Shown here: positions 46,762 through 56,242 of the stretch, in pieces
Numbering within the stretch: position 1 is the first letter of the stretch
Layout of the letters: each line of letters opens with the position of its first letter
Translations under genes and position numbers: made by a program
The notes under the pieces: model-generated
The model's input: the letters and a program-made list of their open reading frames with translations, nothing else
Databases searched by the model: none
Told to the model about the DNA's origin: nothing
NCBI GenBank assembly: GCA_937965785.1
Contig: CALCKT010000067.1
Coordinates: 22,673-86,672 of the forward strand
DNA length: 64,000 nucleotides
From: an uncultured Propionibacteriaceae bacterium
GTDB lineage: Bacteria; Actinomycetota; Actinomycetes; Propionibacteriales; Propionibacteriaceae
Reading direction: 5' to 3'

Positions 46762-48177
46762 ATGACCACTCGGAACAAGCCCGGCAGGCGGCTGTTGTCG
46801 CTGGCCGCGGCGCTGGCCGTCGGCCTGCTGGGGCTCACGACCCCGGCGCACGCCGACTCGGCCAACATCAATCCGAACCAGAAGGCGAACCTGACGCTGC
46901 ACAAGTGCGTCCAACCCGACACCCCGGGGACGCCGGCGAACGGCAAGGAACAAGCAGGAATCGGATGCACCCCGATCGACGGGGTCACGTTCACGCTCTA
47001 CAAGGTGAACGACATCGACCTGGCCACCCCGGGCGGCTGGGAAGCGGCCAAGGGCCTGACGGCCCCGGAAACGGGAACCGTCGTCGGCGGTCACACCTCC
47101 ACCGAGATCTCGGCCATCACCACGACCGGCGGGGGCATCGCGAACTGGCAGGGCCTTGATCTCGGGCTCTACCTGGTGATCGAGACCAACACCGGTTCCC
47201 CCGACACCAAGGTCGTGCTCGGCAGCAAACCGTTCCTGGTCACCCTGCCCTACTACACCGACGACAACCAGTGGAACTACGACGTCCACGTGTACCCGAA
47301 GAACTCGGTGGCGGGCATCGAGAAAACCGTTGACGACTCGATCCCTCAGGCGAAGTACAACGGCGACAACGTGAAATGGACCATCACCGCCGACATCCCG
47401 CGCAGCGGTCAGGGCACCGAGATCACAAGCTACGTCATCACCGACACCCTGCCGGCGGGTCTCACCCTCGACAACAGCCAGGTCACGCTCGGTCTCAAGG
47501 ACGGCCCCCAATTCGTGAACGGCAACGACTACTCGTGCACGGGCAACCTGACCTGCACCTTCACCCCGGACGGCATCACGAAACTGAAGGCCAACGGAGG
47601 ACAGAAGGTGGTCCTGACCCTGATCACCGACGTCACCGACGTGTCGCAGGCCACCAACGGGGTTTTCACCAACAAGGCCAAGGTGACCATCAACGGGACC
47701 GACTCGGCCGAGAAAAGCGCCACCACCACCTGGGGTCAGCTCACCGTCTACAAGTACGACGGAAGCAACGAGGGTTTCCTGAGCGGGGCCAAGTTCAAGC
47801 TCTGCACCAGCGAGGCCTGCCCGGACCAGGACATCGCCCTCGCGGAACTGACCACCGGGCCCGACGGCAAGCTCCTCTTCCCCGTGGTGCGGCCGGGCAC
47901 CTACTACCTGGTCGAGACGGAGGCCCCCGCGGGCTACGTCAAAGCCGAAACCCAGCAGGTCACCGTCGAGGCCGGTGTGACCGAGACCCCGGCACAGCCC
48001 ACCTCCGCCGGCAAGAACTACAAACCGGTCGCCAACACCAAACAGGCCGTTCCCCAGCTGCCCCTGACCGGTGGCATCGGTCAGGTCGCCCTGGCCGCCG
48101 GTGGCATCGGGCTGCTGGTGATCGGTGGCGCGGTGATGATCATCGGCCGCGCGGCCACCCGTCGCAGGCAGGCCTGA
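46762..48177 (+). CDS. Major (shaft) pilin, SpaA/FimA type
   Basis: The 471-residue protein has a signal peptide (about 1-31, ending AHA), the pilin motif YPKN at 178-181 whose Lys is joined to the next subunit, and a fimbrial isopeptide domain in the middle. A C-terminal SpaA-type domain carries the E-box YYLVETEAPAGY (381-392). The sorting signal is LPLTG (433-437), followed by a helix and Arg-rich tail. All features of a covalently polymerised pilus shaft are present. The start is ATG 46762 with GGAGGG six bases before. Confidence 0.93.
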   Translation: MTTRNKPGRRLLSLAAALAVGLLGLTTPAHADSANINPNQKANLTLHKCVQPDTPGTPANGKEQAGIGCTPIDGVTFTLYKVNDIDLATPGGWEAAKGLTAPETGTVVGGHTSTEISAITTTGGGIANWQGLDLGLYLVIETNTGSPDTKVVLGSKPFLVTLPYYTDDNQWNYDVHVYPKNSVAGIEKTVDDSIPQAKYNGDNVKWTITADIPRSGQGTEITSYVITDTLPAGLTLDNSQVTLGLKDGPQFVNGNDYSCTGNLTCTFTPDGITKLKANGGQKVVLTLITDVTDVSQATNGVFTNKAKVTINGTDSAEKSATTTWGQLTVYKYDGSNEGFLSGAKFKLCTSEACPDQDIALAELTTGPDGKLLFPVVRPGTYYLVETEAPAGYVKAETQQVTVEAGVTETPAQPTSAGKNYKPVANTKQAVPQLPLTGGIGQVALAAGGIGLLVIGGAVMIIGRAATRRRQA

Positions 48178-48194
48178 AAGGACACCGGTAAACC

Positions 48195-49295
48195 GTGACA
48201 TCACATCCCCGTCGGCGTCCACGACGCTGGAGGCCGGGCCTTGCAACGTGGCTGGCCGCGTTGTGCGCGCTGACGGGGATCGTGCTGCTCAGCTACACCC
48301 CGGCCGCCTCGTGGCTCTCCCAGTACCAGCAGTCGCAGCTGATCGACACCTACAACGACTCGCTGCGCCGGGAGGGACAGGCGACCGGGAACGAAACCGG
48401 ACAGACGGCGGCCGGGGAGGCCCTGGCGGATGCCCAGGCCTACAACGAAAAACTCAGATCCGGAGCGATCCTCGCCCCGAACACCAACATTCCCCGGAGC
48501 GCCGGGGAGACCGCCGACAACGAATACCACGAACTGCTCAAGGGCCCGGCGGAGCTCATGGCCCGGATCCGGATCCCGGGCATCGACGTCGACCTTCCCG
48601 TCTACCACGGCACCTCCGACCTGACGCTGCTCCGCGGCGCCGGGCACCTGCAGGGCACATCCCTCCCGGTGGGCGGTGAGTCCACCCATTCCGTCCTCAC
48701 CGCCCACCGCGGCCTCGCCGAGGCCACCATGTTCACCAACCTGGACAGGATGCGCGCCGGCGACACCTTCACCATCGAGGTGATGGGTGAGGTGCTGGTC
48801 TACGAGGTGCGCCAGACGCAGGTGGTGGCGCCCGAGGAACAGGAGGCCCTGTACCCGCAGGAGGGCCGCGACCTGTTGACACTGGTCACCTGCACCCCGC
48901 TCGGGGTCAACACCCACCGGATCCTCGTCACCGGGGAACGGGTGATCCCACCTCCCCAGGACGAGGTGGACAGGGCGCTGCGGGATTCCGACCTGCCGCG
49001 TTTCCCGTGGTGGCTGTTCCTGTCCGGTGGCGGTGTCGTCACCGTGATCGGTTATCTCTGGCTGGCCGGACGCCGCGATGCCCGGCTCCACCAGGCCGCG
49101 GTCGCGGCGGGGACGGAAAAGACGGAGGAAACCGCCGGTTCGGAGGTCACCGACACGCCCGGGGACGAGTGCCCTGCCGTGGAGCACGAGGAAACGATCA
49201 CCGACAATCGGGAAAACCCCACACCGGAGGTGGAATCCACGGGCGGCCGGGATGACGGGGAGCCGGCCGGGGAAGCGGATAATCTCGAGGGGTGA
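48195..49295 (+). CDS. Class C (pilin-polymerising) sortase
   Basis: The 366-residue protein has an N-terminal membrane helix (about 17-35), a catalytic domain with H171 (LTAHRGL), C233 (LVTCTPLG) and R242 (HRILVTG), and a second membrane helix (about 272-291). This two-helix layout is typical of class C sortases that build pili. The usual lid motif (Asp-Pro-aromatic) before the catalytic core is not visible. The last 75 residues are an acidic Glu/Thr-rich tail of low complexity. It starts at GTG 48195, with AAAGGA 12 bases before, and overlaps nudC in a GTGA. Confidence 0.92.
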   Translation: MTSHPRRRPRRWRPGLATWLAALCALTGIVLLSYTPAASWLSQYQQSQLIDTYNDSLRREGQATGNETGQTAAGEALADAQAYNEKLRSGAILAPNTNIPRSAGETADNEYHELLKGPAELMARIRIPGIDVDLPVYHGTSDLTLLRGAGHLQGTSLPVGGESTHSVLTAHRGLAEATMFTNLDRMRAGDTFTIEVMGEVLVYEVRQTQVVAPEEQEALYPQEGRDLLTLVTCTPLGVNTHRILVTGERVIPPPQDEVDRALRDSDLPRFPWWLFLSGGGVVTVIGYLWLAGRRDARLHQAAVAAGTEKTEETAGSEVTDTPGDECPAVEHEETITDNRENPTPEVESTGGRDDGEPAGEADNLEG

Positions 49296-50131
49296 ACCAC
49301 TGGAACACCCGGGCGGCCCTGGACCGGCTCGCGGACTCACGCGGCCACGAGCAGGCACTCACGGAACTGGCCCGCGACCCGCTGTCCCGGTGCCTCAGGC
49401 TCGGCCCCGGGCTGGAGATCCCCGTGGCGGATGGCGAACTGGTCTCCGAGACCTTCGACGGCGAACGGAGACCGGACGACCTGCTGCTGGGCCGGCTGGA
49501 CGGCCACATCTGGTGGGCGCGCAACGACGGTGAGGGAGGGACGGATCTGCGTGCCCTCGACCTTCCCCCGGGCCAGACCCAGCTCGCCATGATGGCGACT
49601 GCCCTCTACGAGTGGCACCGCAGCAACCCCGGCTGTCCCCGGTGCGGGGCGGCCACCGTCCACGACCGCGCGGGAACCGCACGCCGCTGCCCGGAATGTG
49701 GCAGGGAACTTTTTCCGCGCACCGATCCCGCGGTGATACTCGCCGTGACCGATCCCTCCGACCGCCTGCTGCTCACGCATGCCCGGGGCTGGCCGGAGAA
49801 TCGCGTCTCCGTGCAGGCCGGTTTCATCGAAGCGGGGGAATCGGCGGAACAGGCCTGTCACAGGGAGATACGTGAGGAAACCGGTCTGATGATCCGGGAT
49901 CTCGGGTTCTTCGGAACCCAGCCCTGGCCGTTCCCGCGTTCCCTGATGCTGGGTTTCGAGGCGAGAACCGACGGCACGGAACCGAACCTCGACGGCGAGG
50001 AGCTCTCCTGGGGTGCCTTCCACACGAGAGAGGAACTGCGGCGGGCCGTGGCGGGGGGAGAACTCGCTCTTCCCGGGTCTGTCTCATTGGCGCGCCAGTT
50101 GATCGAGGCCTGGCTGGCGCGCGGCGGGTAG
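49292..50131 (+). CDS. nudC: NAD(H) diphosphatase / NADH-type Nudix hydrolase NudC
   Basis: NudC splits NADH to NMNH and AMP and can remove NAD caps from RNA. The 279-residue protein has an N-terminal domain, a zinc ribbon (CPRCG and CPECG), the Nudix box GFIEAGESAEQACHREIREE, and the NudC-specific motif QPWPFPRSLM after it. GTG 49292 overlaps the sortase stop, so nudC may be translated from the pilus mRNA. The metabolic link to pili is not obvious. Confidence 0.93.
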   Translation: MNHWNTRAALDRLADSRGHEQALTELARDPLSRCLRLGPGLEIPVADGELVSETFDGERRPDDLLLGRLDGHIWWARNDGEGGTDLRALDLPPGQTQLAMMATALYEWHRSNPGCPRCGAATVHDRAGTARRCPECGRELFPRTDPAVILAVTDPSDRLLLTHARGWPENRVSVQAGFIEAGESAEQACHREIREETGLMIRDLGFFGTQPWPFPRSLMLGFEARTDGTEPNLDGEELSWGAFHTREELRRAVAGGELALPGSVSLARQLIEAWLARGG

Positions 50132-50142
50132 GATGACCCGCC

Positions 50143-53100
50143 GTGACCAAACTTCGTGACCTGCTGAACTCCCGTGTCCTGGTGGCCGACGGGGCCATGG
50201 GCACCATGCTGCAGGCCCAGGGCGATCTCGACCTCGAACGCGACTTCCAGGGCCTCGAGGGCTGCAACGAGGTCCTGAACATCACCCGGCCCGATGTGGT
50301 CTCGGCGGTTCACCGCGCCTACCTGGAGGCGGGTTCCGACTGCGTGGAGACCAACACCTTCGGCACCAACCTGGCCGCGCTCGCCGAGTACGGCATCGTG
50401 GATCGCCTGGCGGAACTGGCCGGGGCCGGGGCCCGCATCGCCAGGGAAACCGCCGACGGATTCACCGACAAACCGCGTTTCGTACTCGGCTCGGTCGGTC
50501 CCGGGACGAAACTCCCCAGCCTGGGGCACATCACCTTCGCCGACATCCGCGACGCCTACCAGGCCCAGGTGGAGGCCATGATCGCGGGTGGCATCGATGC
50601 CGTGCAGATCGAGACCTGCCAGGACCTCCTGCAGGCCAAGGCAGCGGTGATCGCCACGAAACGCGCCCGGGCCAGGCTCGGGGTGGATCTGCCGATCCTG
50701 GTCAACGTCACCGTCGAGACCACCGGCACCATGCTGCTCGGCTCCGAGATCGGGGCGGCCCGCTCCACCCTGGAGGCTCTCGGCGTCGACGTGATCGGAT
50801 TGAACTGCGCCACCGGGCCGGCCGAGATGAGCGAACACCTCAGGTACCTGTCGCGCAACGCGTCCTGCGGCATCGGCACCATGCCCAACGCGGGCCTGCC
50901 CGAACTGACCCCGGAGGGTGCGGTCTACCCGCTCGGCCCCGGGGCGCTGGCGGATGCCCTGGCTACCTTCCTGGACGATTACGGGTTGTGTGTGATCGGC
51001 GGGTGCTGCGGAACCACCCCGGACCACATCCGGTTGCTCGCGGAACGGTTCGGGGGCCGCGAGGTGCGTCCCCGCGAGGTCACGGCGGAGCGAACCTGCT
51101 CGTCGCTGTACGTGGAGGTGCCGTTCCACCAGGACCTCAGCTACCTCAACATCGGGGAACGCACCAACGCGAACGGTTCCAAGGCTTTCCGGGAGGCGAT
51201 GCTGGCCGGGAACACCGACGACTGCGTGGAGATCGCCAAGGGGCAGGCGCGCGACGGGGCACACGTGCTGGACCTGTGCGTCGACTACGTCGGCCGCGAC
51301 GGCATCAGCGACATGGATGAGCTGGCCGGGAGGTTGTCCACGGCCGTGACGCTGCCGATCGTGCTGGATTCCACCGAACCGCAGGTCCTCCAGGCGGGCC
51401 TGGAGAAACTCGCCGGGCGCTGCGTGATCAACTCCGTCAACTACGAGGACGGCGACGGCCCCACCTCCCGTTTCGCCCGCGTCATGCCGCTGGTGGCGGA
51501 ACACGGCGCCGCCGTGGTCGCCCTGACCATCGACGAGGAGGGGCAGGCCCGCACCGCCGAGTGGAAGCTGCGGGTCGCCTCGCGCCTGATCGACGAGCTG
51601 ACCGGGACCTGGGGCATGGACATCGGCGACATTCTCGTCGACTGCCTGACCTTCCCGATCGCCACCGGGCAGGAGGAAACCCGCCGCGACGGCATCGAGA
51701 CCATCGAGGCCATCCGCGAACTGAAACGCCGCTACCCGGGGGTGCGAACCACGCTCGGGGTCTCGAACGTGTCCTTCGGCCTCAACCCCGCGGCCCGGAT
51801 GGTGCTGAACTCGGTGTTCCTGCACGAATGCGTCGCCGCCGGACTGGACTCGGCCATCGTGCACTCGGCGAAGATCATCCCGATGGACCGCATCCCCGAG
51901 GAGCAGCGGGAGGTGGCCCTCGACCTGGTCTGGGACCGCCGCCGCGAAGGCTACGACCCGCTGACCCGCTTCCTGGAACTGTTCGAAGGGGTCACCGCCG
52001 CCTCCGTGCGGGCATCCCGGGCCGCCGAACTGGCCGCCCTGCCCCTGGCGGAGCGGCTGCAGCGCCGCATCATCGACGGGGAGGCCAAGGGGCTCGAGGC
52101 CGACCTGGACGAGGCCCTGACCGGGAAGGCGGCCCTCGACATCATCAACGAGGACCTGCTCGCCGGCATGAAGGTGGTCGGTGAGCTCTTCGGCTCCGGG
52201 CAGATGCAGCTTCCCTTCGTGCTCCAGTCCGCAGAGGTCATGAAAACCGCTGTCTCCCACCTCGAACCGCACATCGACAAGGTCGAGGGCAGCAGCGGGA
52301 AGGGCACCCTGGTGCTCGCCACGGTGCGGGGTGACGTTCACGACATCGGCAAGAATCTCGTCGACATCATCGTCAGCAACAACGGCTACACCGTCATCAA
52401 CATCGGCATCAAACAACCGATCCAGGCCATCATCGACGCCGCCGAGGCCAGCGGGGCGGATGCCATCGGCATGTCGGGTCTGCTGGTGAAGTCCACGCTC
52501 GTCATGAAGGACAACCTCGCCGAACTGAACCGCCTCGGCCTGGCGGAGAAGTACCCGGTGCTGCTGGGCGGGGCGGCGCTGACCCGAGCCTTCGTGGAAC
52601 ACGACCTCAACGACATGTTCGACGGGGAGGTGCGCTACGCGAAGGACGCCTTCGAGGGGCTCGCCCTGATGGACGCCGTGATGGCGGTGAAACAGGGAGT
52701 GCCGGGCGCGAAACTCCCGGAACCCAAGAAACGCCGCTACAAGAAGGTCGAGGTGGTGGAGCAGCAGGAGGTCGACACCCGCCGCTCCGACGACGTGGAA
52801 CGCCGCATCGAAGTGCCAACCCCACCGTTCTGGGGAACCCGGGTGGTCAAGGGGCTGCCCGTCGCGGATGTGGCCCAGTGGCTCGATCACCGCGCCACCT
52901 TCCTGGGTAGGTGGGGACTCAAACCCGTCAAGGACGGCCCGGGCTACGAGGAGCTCGTCGCGACGGAGGGCATGCCGCGCCTGCGGATGTGGCTGGACCG
53001 GATCACCACCGAACAACTGGCGAATTTCTCCGTGGTTTACGGCTATTTCCCCGTCCACAGCGAGGCAAACACCCTCATCGTCGGGGACCCGGACGATCCG

Positions 53101-53616
53101 TCCCGGGAGTTGACGCGTTTCGACTTCCCCCGGCAGCGCCGCGATTCCCGGCTCTGCCTGGCCGATTTCTTCCGCGACGCGGACGAGACCCGGGAACTCG
53201 GTCCCGACGTGCTGGAGATGCAGCTCGTGACCATGGGCGCCGAGGTCGCCAGGGGCACCCAGCGGCTGTTCGAGTCCAACCGTTACCGCGAATACCTGGA
53301 ACTGCACGGCCTCTCCGTGCAGCTGACCGAGGCCCTCGCCGAGTTCTGGCACCACCGGGTGCGCACGGAGCTGGGTTTCGCCGCCGAGGAATCCACGGTG
53401 GACGCAGCCATCCGGGACCAGTCCTACCGCGGGTCGCGGTACTCGTTCGGCTATCCGGCGTGCCCGAACATGGAGGACCGGAGGAAGCTCGTGGCCCTGC
53501 TGAGACCCGAACGCATCGGGGTGGAGCTCTCCGAGGAGCTGCAGCTGCATCCCGAGCAGTCCACCGATGCGATGGTGGTGCACCATCCGCAGGCCAAGTA
53601 CTTCAACGCCAACTGA
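50143..53616 (+). CDS. metH: Cobalamin-dependent methionine synthase
   Basis: MetH methylates homocysteine with methyltetrahydrofolate through B12. The 1157-residue protein has all four modules. The homocysteine domain carries zinc ligands C288/C289 in GGCCGTTP and the cysteine in GLNCATGP. The folate domain (about 320-600) is followed by the B12 domain with H733 in DVHDIGKN and the C-terminal activation domain (about 870-1157, RGSRYSFGYPACP). It starts at GTG 50143, eleven bases after nudC, so no cobalamin riboswitch fits. A TAGGAT overlaps the nudC stop, eight bases before the start. Confidence 0.97.
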   Translation: MTKLRDLLNSRVLVADGAMGTMLQAQGDLDLERDFQGLEGCNEVLNITRPDVVSAVHRAYLEAGSDCVETNTFGTNLAALAEYGIVDRLAELAGAGARIARETADGFTDKPRFVLGSVGPGTKLPSLGHITFADIRDAYQAQVEAMIAGGIDAVQIETCQDLLQAKAAVIATKRARARLGVDLPILVNVTVETTGTMLLGSEIGAARSTLEALGVDVIGLNCATGPAEMSEHLRYLSRNASCGIGTMPNAGLPELTPEGAVYPLGPGALADALATFLDDYGLCVIGGCCGTTPDHIRLLAERFGGREVRPREVTAERTCSSLYVEVPFHQDLSYLNIGERTNANGSKAFREAMLAGNTDDCVEIAKGQARDGAHVLDLCVDYVGRDGISDMDELAGRLSTAVTLPIVLDSTEPQVLQAGLEKLAGRCVINSVNYEDGDGPTSRFARVMPLVAEHGAAVVALTIDEEGQARTAEWKLRVASRLIDELTGTWGMDIGDILVDCLTFPIATGQEETRRDGIETIEAIRELKRRYPGVRTTLGVSNVSFGLNPAARMVLNSVFLHECVAAGLDSAIVHSAKIIPMDRIPEEQREVALDLVWDRRREGYDPLTRFLELFEGVTAASVRASRAAELAALPLAERLQRRIIDGEAKGLEADLDEALTGKAALDIINEDLLAGMKVVGELFGSGQMQLPFVLQSAEVMKTAVSHLEPHIDKVEGSSGKGTLVLATVRGDVHDIGKNLVDIIVSNNGYTVINIGIKQPIQAIIDAAEASGADAIGMSGLLVKSTLVMKDNLAELNRLGLAEKYPVLLGGAALTRAFVEHDLNDMFDGEVRYAKDAFEGLALMDAVMAVKQGVPGAKLPEPKKRRYKKVEVVEQQEVDTRRSDDVERRIEVPTPPFWGTRVVKGLPVADVAQWLDHRATFLGRWGLKPVKDGPGYEELVATEGMPRLRMWLDRITTEQLANFSVVYGYFPVHSEANTLIVGDPDDPSRELTRFDFPRQRRDSRLCLADFFRDADETRELGPDVLEMQLVTMGAEVARGTQRLFESNRYREYLELHGLSVQLTEALAEFWHHRVRTELGFAAEESTVDAAIRDQSYRGSRYSFGYPACPNMEDRRKLVALLRPERIGVELSEELQLHPEQSTDAMVVHHPQAKYFNAN

Positions 53617-53622
53617 GGGATC

Positions 53623-54288
53623 ATGGAACAGCGACGACTGCGTGCGGTGCTGTGGGATTTCGACGGCACCCTGGTCGATTCGGAACCGATGTGGATCGAA
53701 CACGAGAAGGACATGCTCGCCCGGCACGGCGCAGCGTGGCCCGAGGAGCAGTTCAGGGCCCAGATCGGGGAGCCCGCGGCCGTCACGGCGCAGCGGATCT
53801 CTGAGTCCTGCGCGGGTGCAATCACCGTCGCCCAGGCCTATGAGGAACTGCACGCGCGGATCTGCGCCCGCTTCGAGGCGGGTGAGATCCCGTTCCTGCC
53901 CGGCGCCCGCGAGCTGCTGACCGACATCCGCGCCCACGGGGTGCCGTGCGCCATGTGCACCTCCAGCAACAAACGGATCATGTCTGTGATCGCGAGGGTG
54001 GTGCCCGAGTTCGAGTTCATCGTCGACGGGGATGACGTGAAGAATCCCAAACCGGATCCGGAGGGATACCTCCAGGCCATGCGGCGTCTGGGGGTGGGAC
54101 CCAAGGAGGTTGTCATCATCGAGGATTCGGTGCCGGGAACCGACGCGGCATCCGCCACAGGGGCGGTGGTCCTGGCCGTGCCGTTGCTGGGGCGTCCCGG
54201 GGCGGCGCCGCGAAGGGTGTTGCGCGAGGGCGGACTGAGGGGCCTGGATTTCGCGGGCCTGGAGAAGATCTGGAGGAGCCAGTGGTGA
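53623..54288 (+). CDS. HAD-family phosphatase (phosphoglucomutase-like)
   Basis: The 221-residue protein has HAD motif I DFDGTLVDSE, motif II with Thr-Ser (CTSSNKR), the motif III Lys in KNPKPDPEGY, and motif IV EDSVPGTDAA. This is the subfamily of small-molecule sugar phosphatases and beta-phosphoglucomutases. The substrate is unknown. It follows metH by six bases and overlaps trmI, an order seen in other actinobacteria. Confidence 0.88.
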   Translation: MEQRRLRAVLWDFDGTLVDSEPMWIEHEKDMLARHGAAWPEEQFRAQIGEPAAVTAQRISESCAGAITVAQAYEELHARICARFEAGEIPFLPGARELLTDIRAHGVPCAMCTSSNKRIMSVIARVVPEFEFIVDGDDVKNPKPDPEGYLQAMRRLGVGPKEVVIIEDSVPGTDAASATGAVVLAVPLLGRPGAAPRRVLREGGLRGLDFAGLEKIWRSQW

Positions 54289-55184
54289 ATCTGTCGGGGG
54301 TCCGGACCGGACCGCTCGTGGTGGGGGAGCGGGTGACGCTGACCGACCCCAAGGGGCGAAGGAAATCAGTGGTTCTGAAGGAGGGCGCTGTCTGGCACAC
54401 CACCAAGGGGGCGGTCAGGCACGACGACCTGATCGGCGGTCCCGAGGGGGTGACGGTGCGCTCCGTGGGCGGCACCGAATACCTGGTGCTGCGGCCCCTG
54501 CTGAACGAATACATGGTGGCGATGCCCCGGGAAGCGGCGGTGGTCTACCCGAAGGACGCCGCCCAGATCGTGATGTGGACGGACATCTTTCCCGGGGCCA
54601 GGGTCCTGGAGGCGGGGGTCGGTTCGGGAGCCCTGTCGTTGGCGTTGCTTCGGGCCATCGGTCCCGGCGGGAAACTGCACTCCTACGAACGCAGGCAGCA
54701 GTTCGCCGACGTCGCTCGCAGGAACGTCCGGAACTTCATCGACGGGGAACATCCCGCGTGGGAACTGACCGTGGGTGACCTGGTGGATGTGATAGCGGAC
54801 GAACCCATCGACCGCGCCATCCTGGACATGCTGGCTCCTTGGGAGTGCGTGGACGCGGTGGGGGAGCGGCTCATCCCGGGCGGGGTGATCTGCTGCTACG
54901 TCGCGACGACCACGCAACTCGGCCGGGTGATGGACACCTTCCGTGCCCACGGTGGTTTCACCGAACCGACCGCGACCGAGACGACGGTGCGCGACTGGCA
55001 CGCCGAGGGCCTGGCGATCCGCCCCGGCCACGGCACCTCCGCCCACACCGGTTTCCTGGTGCTCTCCCGCCGCCTCGCCCCCGGGGTCAGCGCACCGATC
55101 CGCAAACGACGCCCCGCACCGGGGGCCTACGGACCCGACTACCAGGGGCCGCGGCCTTTGAACATGCCGGAGTCCGACCGATGA
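54285..55184 (+). CDS. trmI: tRNA (adenine-58 N1)-methyltransferase TrmI
   Basis: TrmI methylates A58 in the T-loop of tRNAs. The 299-residue protein has an N-terminal beta domain, the tRNA-associated segment PKDAAQIVMWTDIFPGARVLEAGVGSG with the SAM motif, and the conserved LDMLAPWE. Two GTG codons in tandem (54282, 54285) could start it; 54285 overlaps the HAD stop and has better spacing (six bases) to GGAGGAG. Its stop overlaps tyrA in an ATGA. Confidence 0.93.
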   Translation: MNLSGVRTGPLVVGERVTLTDPKGRRKSVVLKEGAVWHTTKGAVRHDDLIGGPEGVTVRSVGGTEYLVLRPLLNEYMVAMPREAAVVYPKDAAQIVMWTDIFPGARVLEAGVGSGALSLALLRAIGPGGKLHSYERRQQFADVARRNVRNFIDGEHPAWELTVGDLVDVIADEPIDRAILDMLAPWECVDAVGERLIPGGVICCYVATTTQLGRVMDTFRAHGGFTEPTATETTVRDWHAEGLAIRPGHGTSAHTGFLVLSRRLAPGVSAPIRKRRPAPGAYGPDYQGPRPLNMPESDR

Positions 55185-56242
55185 GGGTGAGGATCGTCGG
55201 GACCGGCCTGATCGGTTCCTCGCTCGGAATGGCCCTGACGAGGGCCGGGGCCGATGTCCTGCTGGAGGACCTGAACTCCTCACACGCCAGGGTCGCCGCC
55301 GGGCTGGGGGCGGGACGGGTGGCCACGGATGACGAACCGGTCGACGTCGTTGTGGTGGCCTCGCCCCCGGCGACGATCGCAGAGGTCGTGACGCGGATGC
55401 TGGAGCGTCACCCGGAGGCAGTGATCACCGATGTCGGATCGGTGAAATCCTCCATCATCCGGGCGGTGACGGCCGCCAGCGAGAATCCCGAAAGGTACGT
55501 GCCCAGCCACCCGATGGCCGGTTCCCAGTTCACCGGACCCCTGACCGCCTCCGCCGAACTGTTCACGGATCGCACCTGGGTGATCACCCCGCAGGCCGGC
55601 AACAGCCCCGAGGACATTGCCCTGGTCCACCGGCTGGCCCGTCTCTGTGAGGCGCGGGTGGTGGAGCTCGACGCGGATCTCCACGACGAGGCCGTCGCCC
55701 AAGTCAGTCACGTGCCGCATCTGATGAGCATCCTCACCGCCTCGCACCTGCGCGGGGTGCCGGGGGAGAACCTGATCCTGGCGGGGCAGGGCATCCGGGA
55801 CGTGACGCGCATCGCCGGTTCCGATCCGGGACTGTGGCAGCAGATCATCACAACCAACTCCGCGGCCATCCGGAGGGAACTGAAGGAGGTGGCCACGGAC
55901 CTCGAGTACCTGATCGGGGTGCTCGACCAGGCCGAACCCCTTGAGGCCTTCCTGGCCCTCGGACAGCACGGCGCCATGGCGTTACGTGGCAAGCACGGGC
56001 AGGCGCCGAAGGAACTCGCGGTGGTCACCGTCGAGATCCCCGACGAGCCGCGCGCGCTGACCCGGTTGTTCGGCGATGTCGGTGACTTCGGGTTCAACGT
56101 GGAGGATTTCGAACTGACCCATGACGCTGTCCGAGAGGTGGGCTACCTGTCCATCTCCGTGGAACGCCCCCAGGCGGAACGGTTCCGGGAGGACCTGGAA
56201 TCGCGCGGCTGGCGGGCCTGGTTGGACCGGGAGGGAATCTGA
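55181..56242 (+). CDS. tyrA: Prephenate dehydrogenase with ACT domain
   Basis: TyrA makes 4-hydroxyphenylpyruvate from prephenate in tyrosine synthesis. The 353-residue protein has an N-terminal NAD-binding motif (VGTGLIGSSLGMAL), the active-site segment PSHPMAGSQFTGP with its His, a helical dimer domain, and a C-terminal ACT-like domain (from about 280, VTVEIPDEPRALTRLF). The ACT domain suggests feedback control by tyrosine. The start is ATG 55181, overlapping trmI; the frame is open further upstream as shadow. It shares one base with cmk. Confidence 0.93.
   Translation: MRVRIVGTGLIGSSLGMALTRAGADVLLEDLNSSHARVAAGLGAGRVATDDEPVDVVVVASPPATIAEVVTRMLERHPEAVITDVGSVKSSIIRAVTAASENPERYVPSHPMAGSQFTGPLTASAELFTDRTWVITPQAGNSPEDIALVHRLARLCEARVVELDADLHDEAVAQVSHVPHLMSILTASHLRGVPGENLILAGQGIRDVTRIAGSDPGLWQQIITTNSAAIRRELKEVATDLEYLIGVLDQAEPLEAFLALGQHGAMALRGKHGQAPKELAVVTVEIPDEPRALTRLFGDVGDFGFNVEDFELTHDAVREVGYLSISVERPQAERFREDLESRGWRAWLDREGI

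Noticed and set aside
44686..48246. A 1186-residue minus-strand open frame over the pilin genes
   Set aside because: Same antisense effect. The plus-strand frames have signal peptides, pilin motifs and LPxTG signals; the minus-strand product has none.
49858..53937. A 1359-residue open frame on the minus strand
   Set aside because: It is antisense to metH, nudC and the HAD gene. High GC at third positions leaves the opposite frame free of stops; the translation has no recognisable domain and is rich in Gly, Asp, Val and His.
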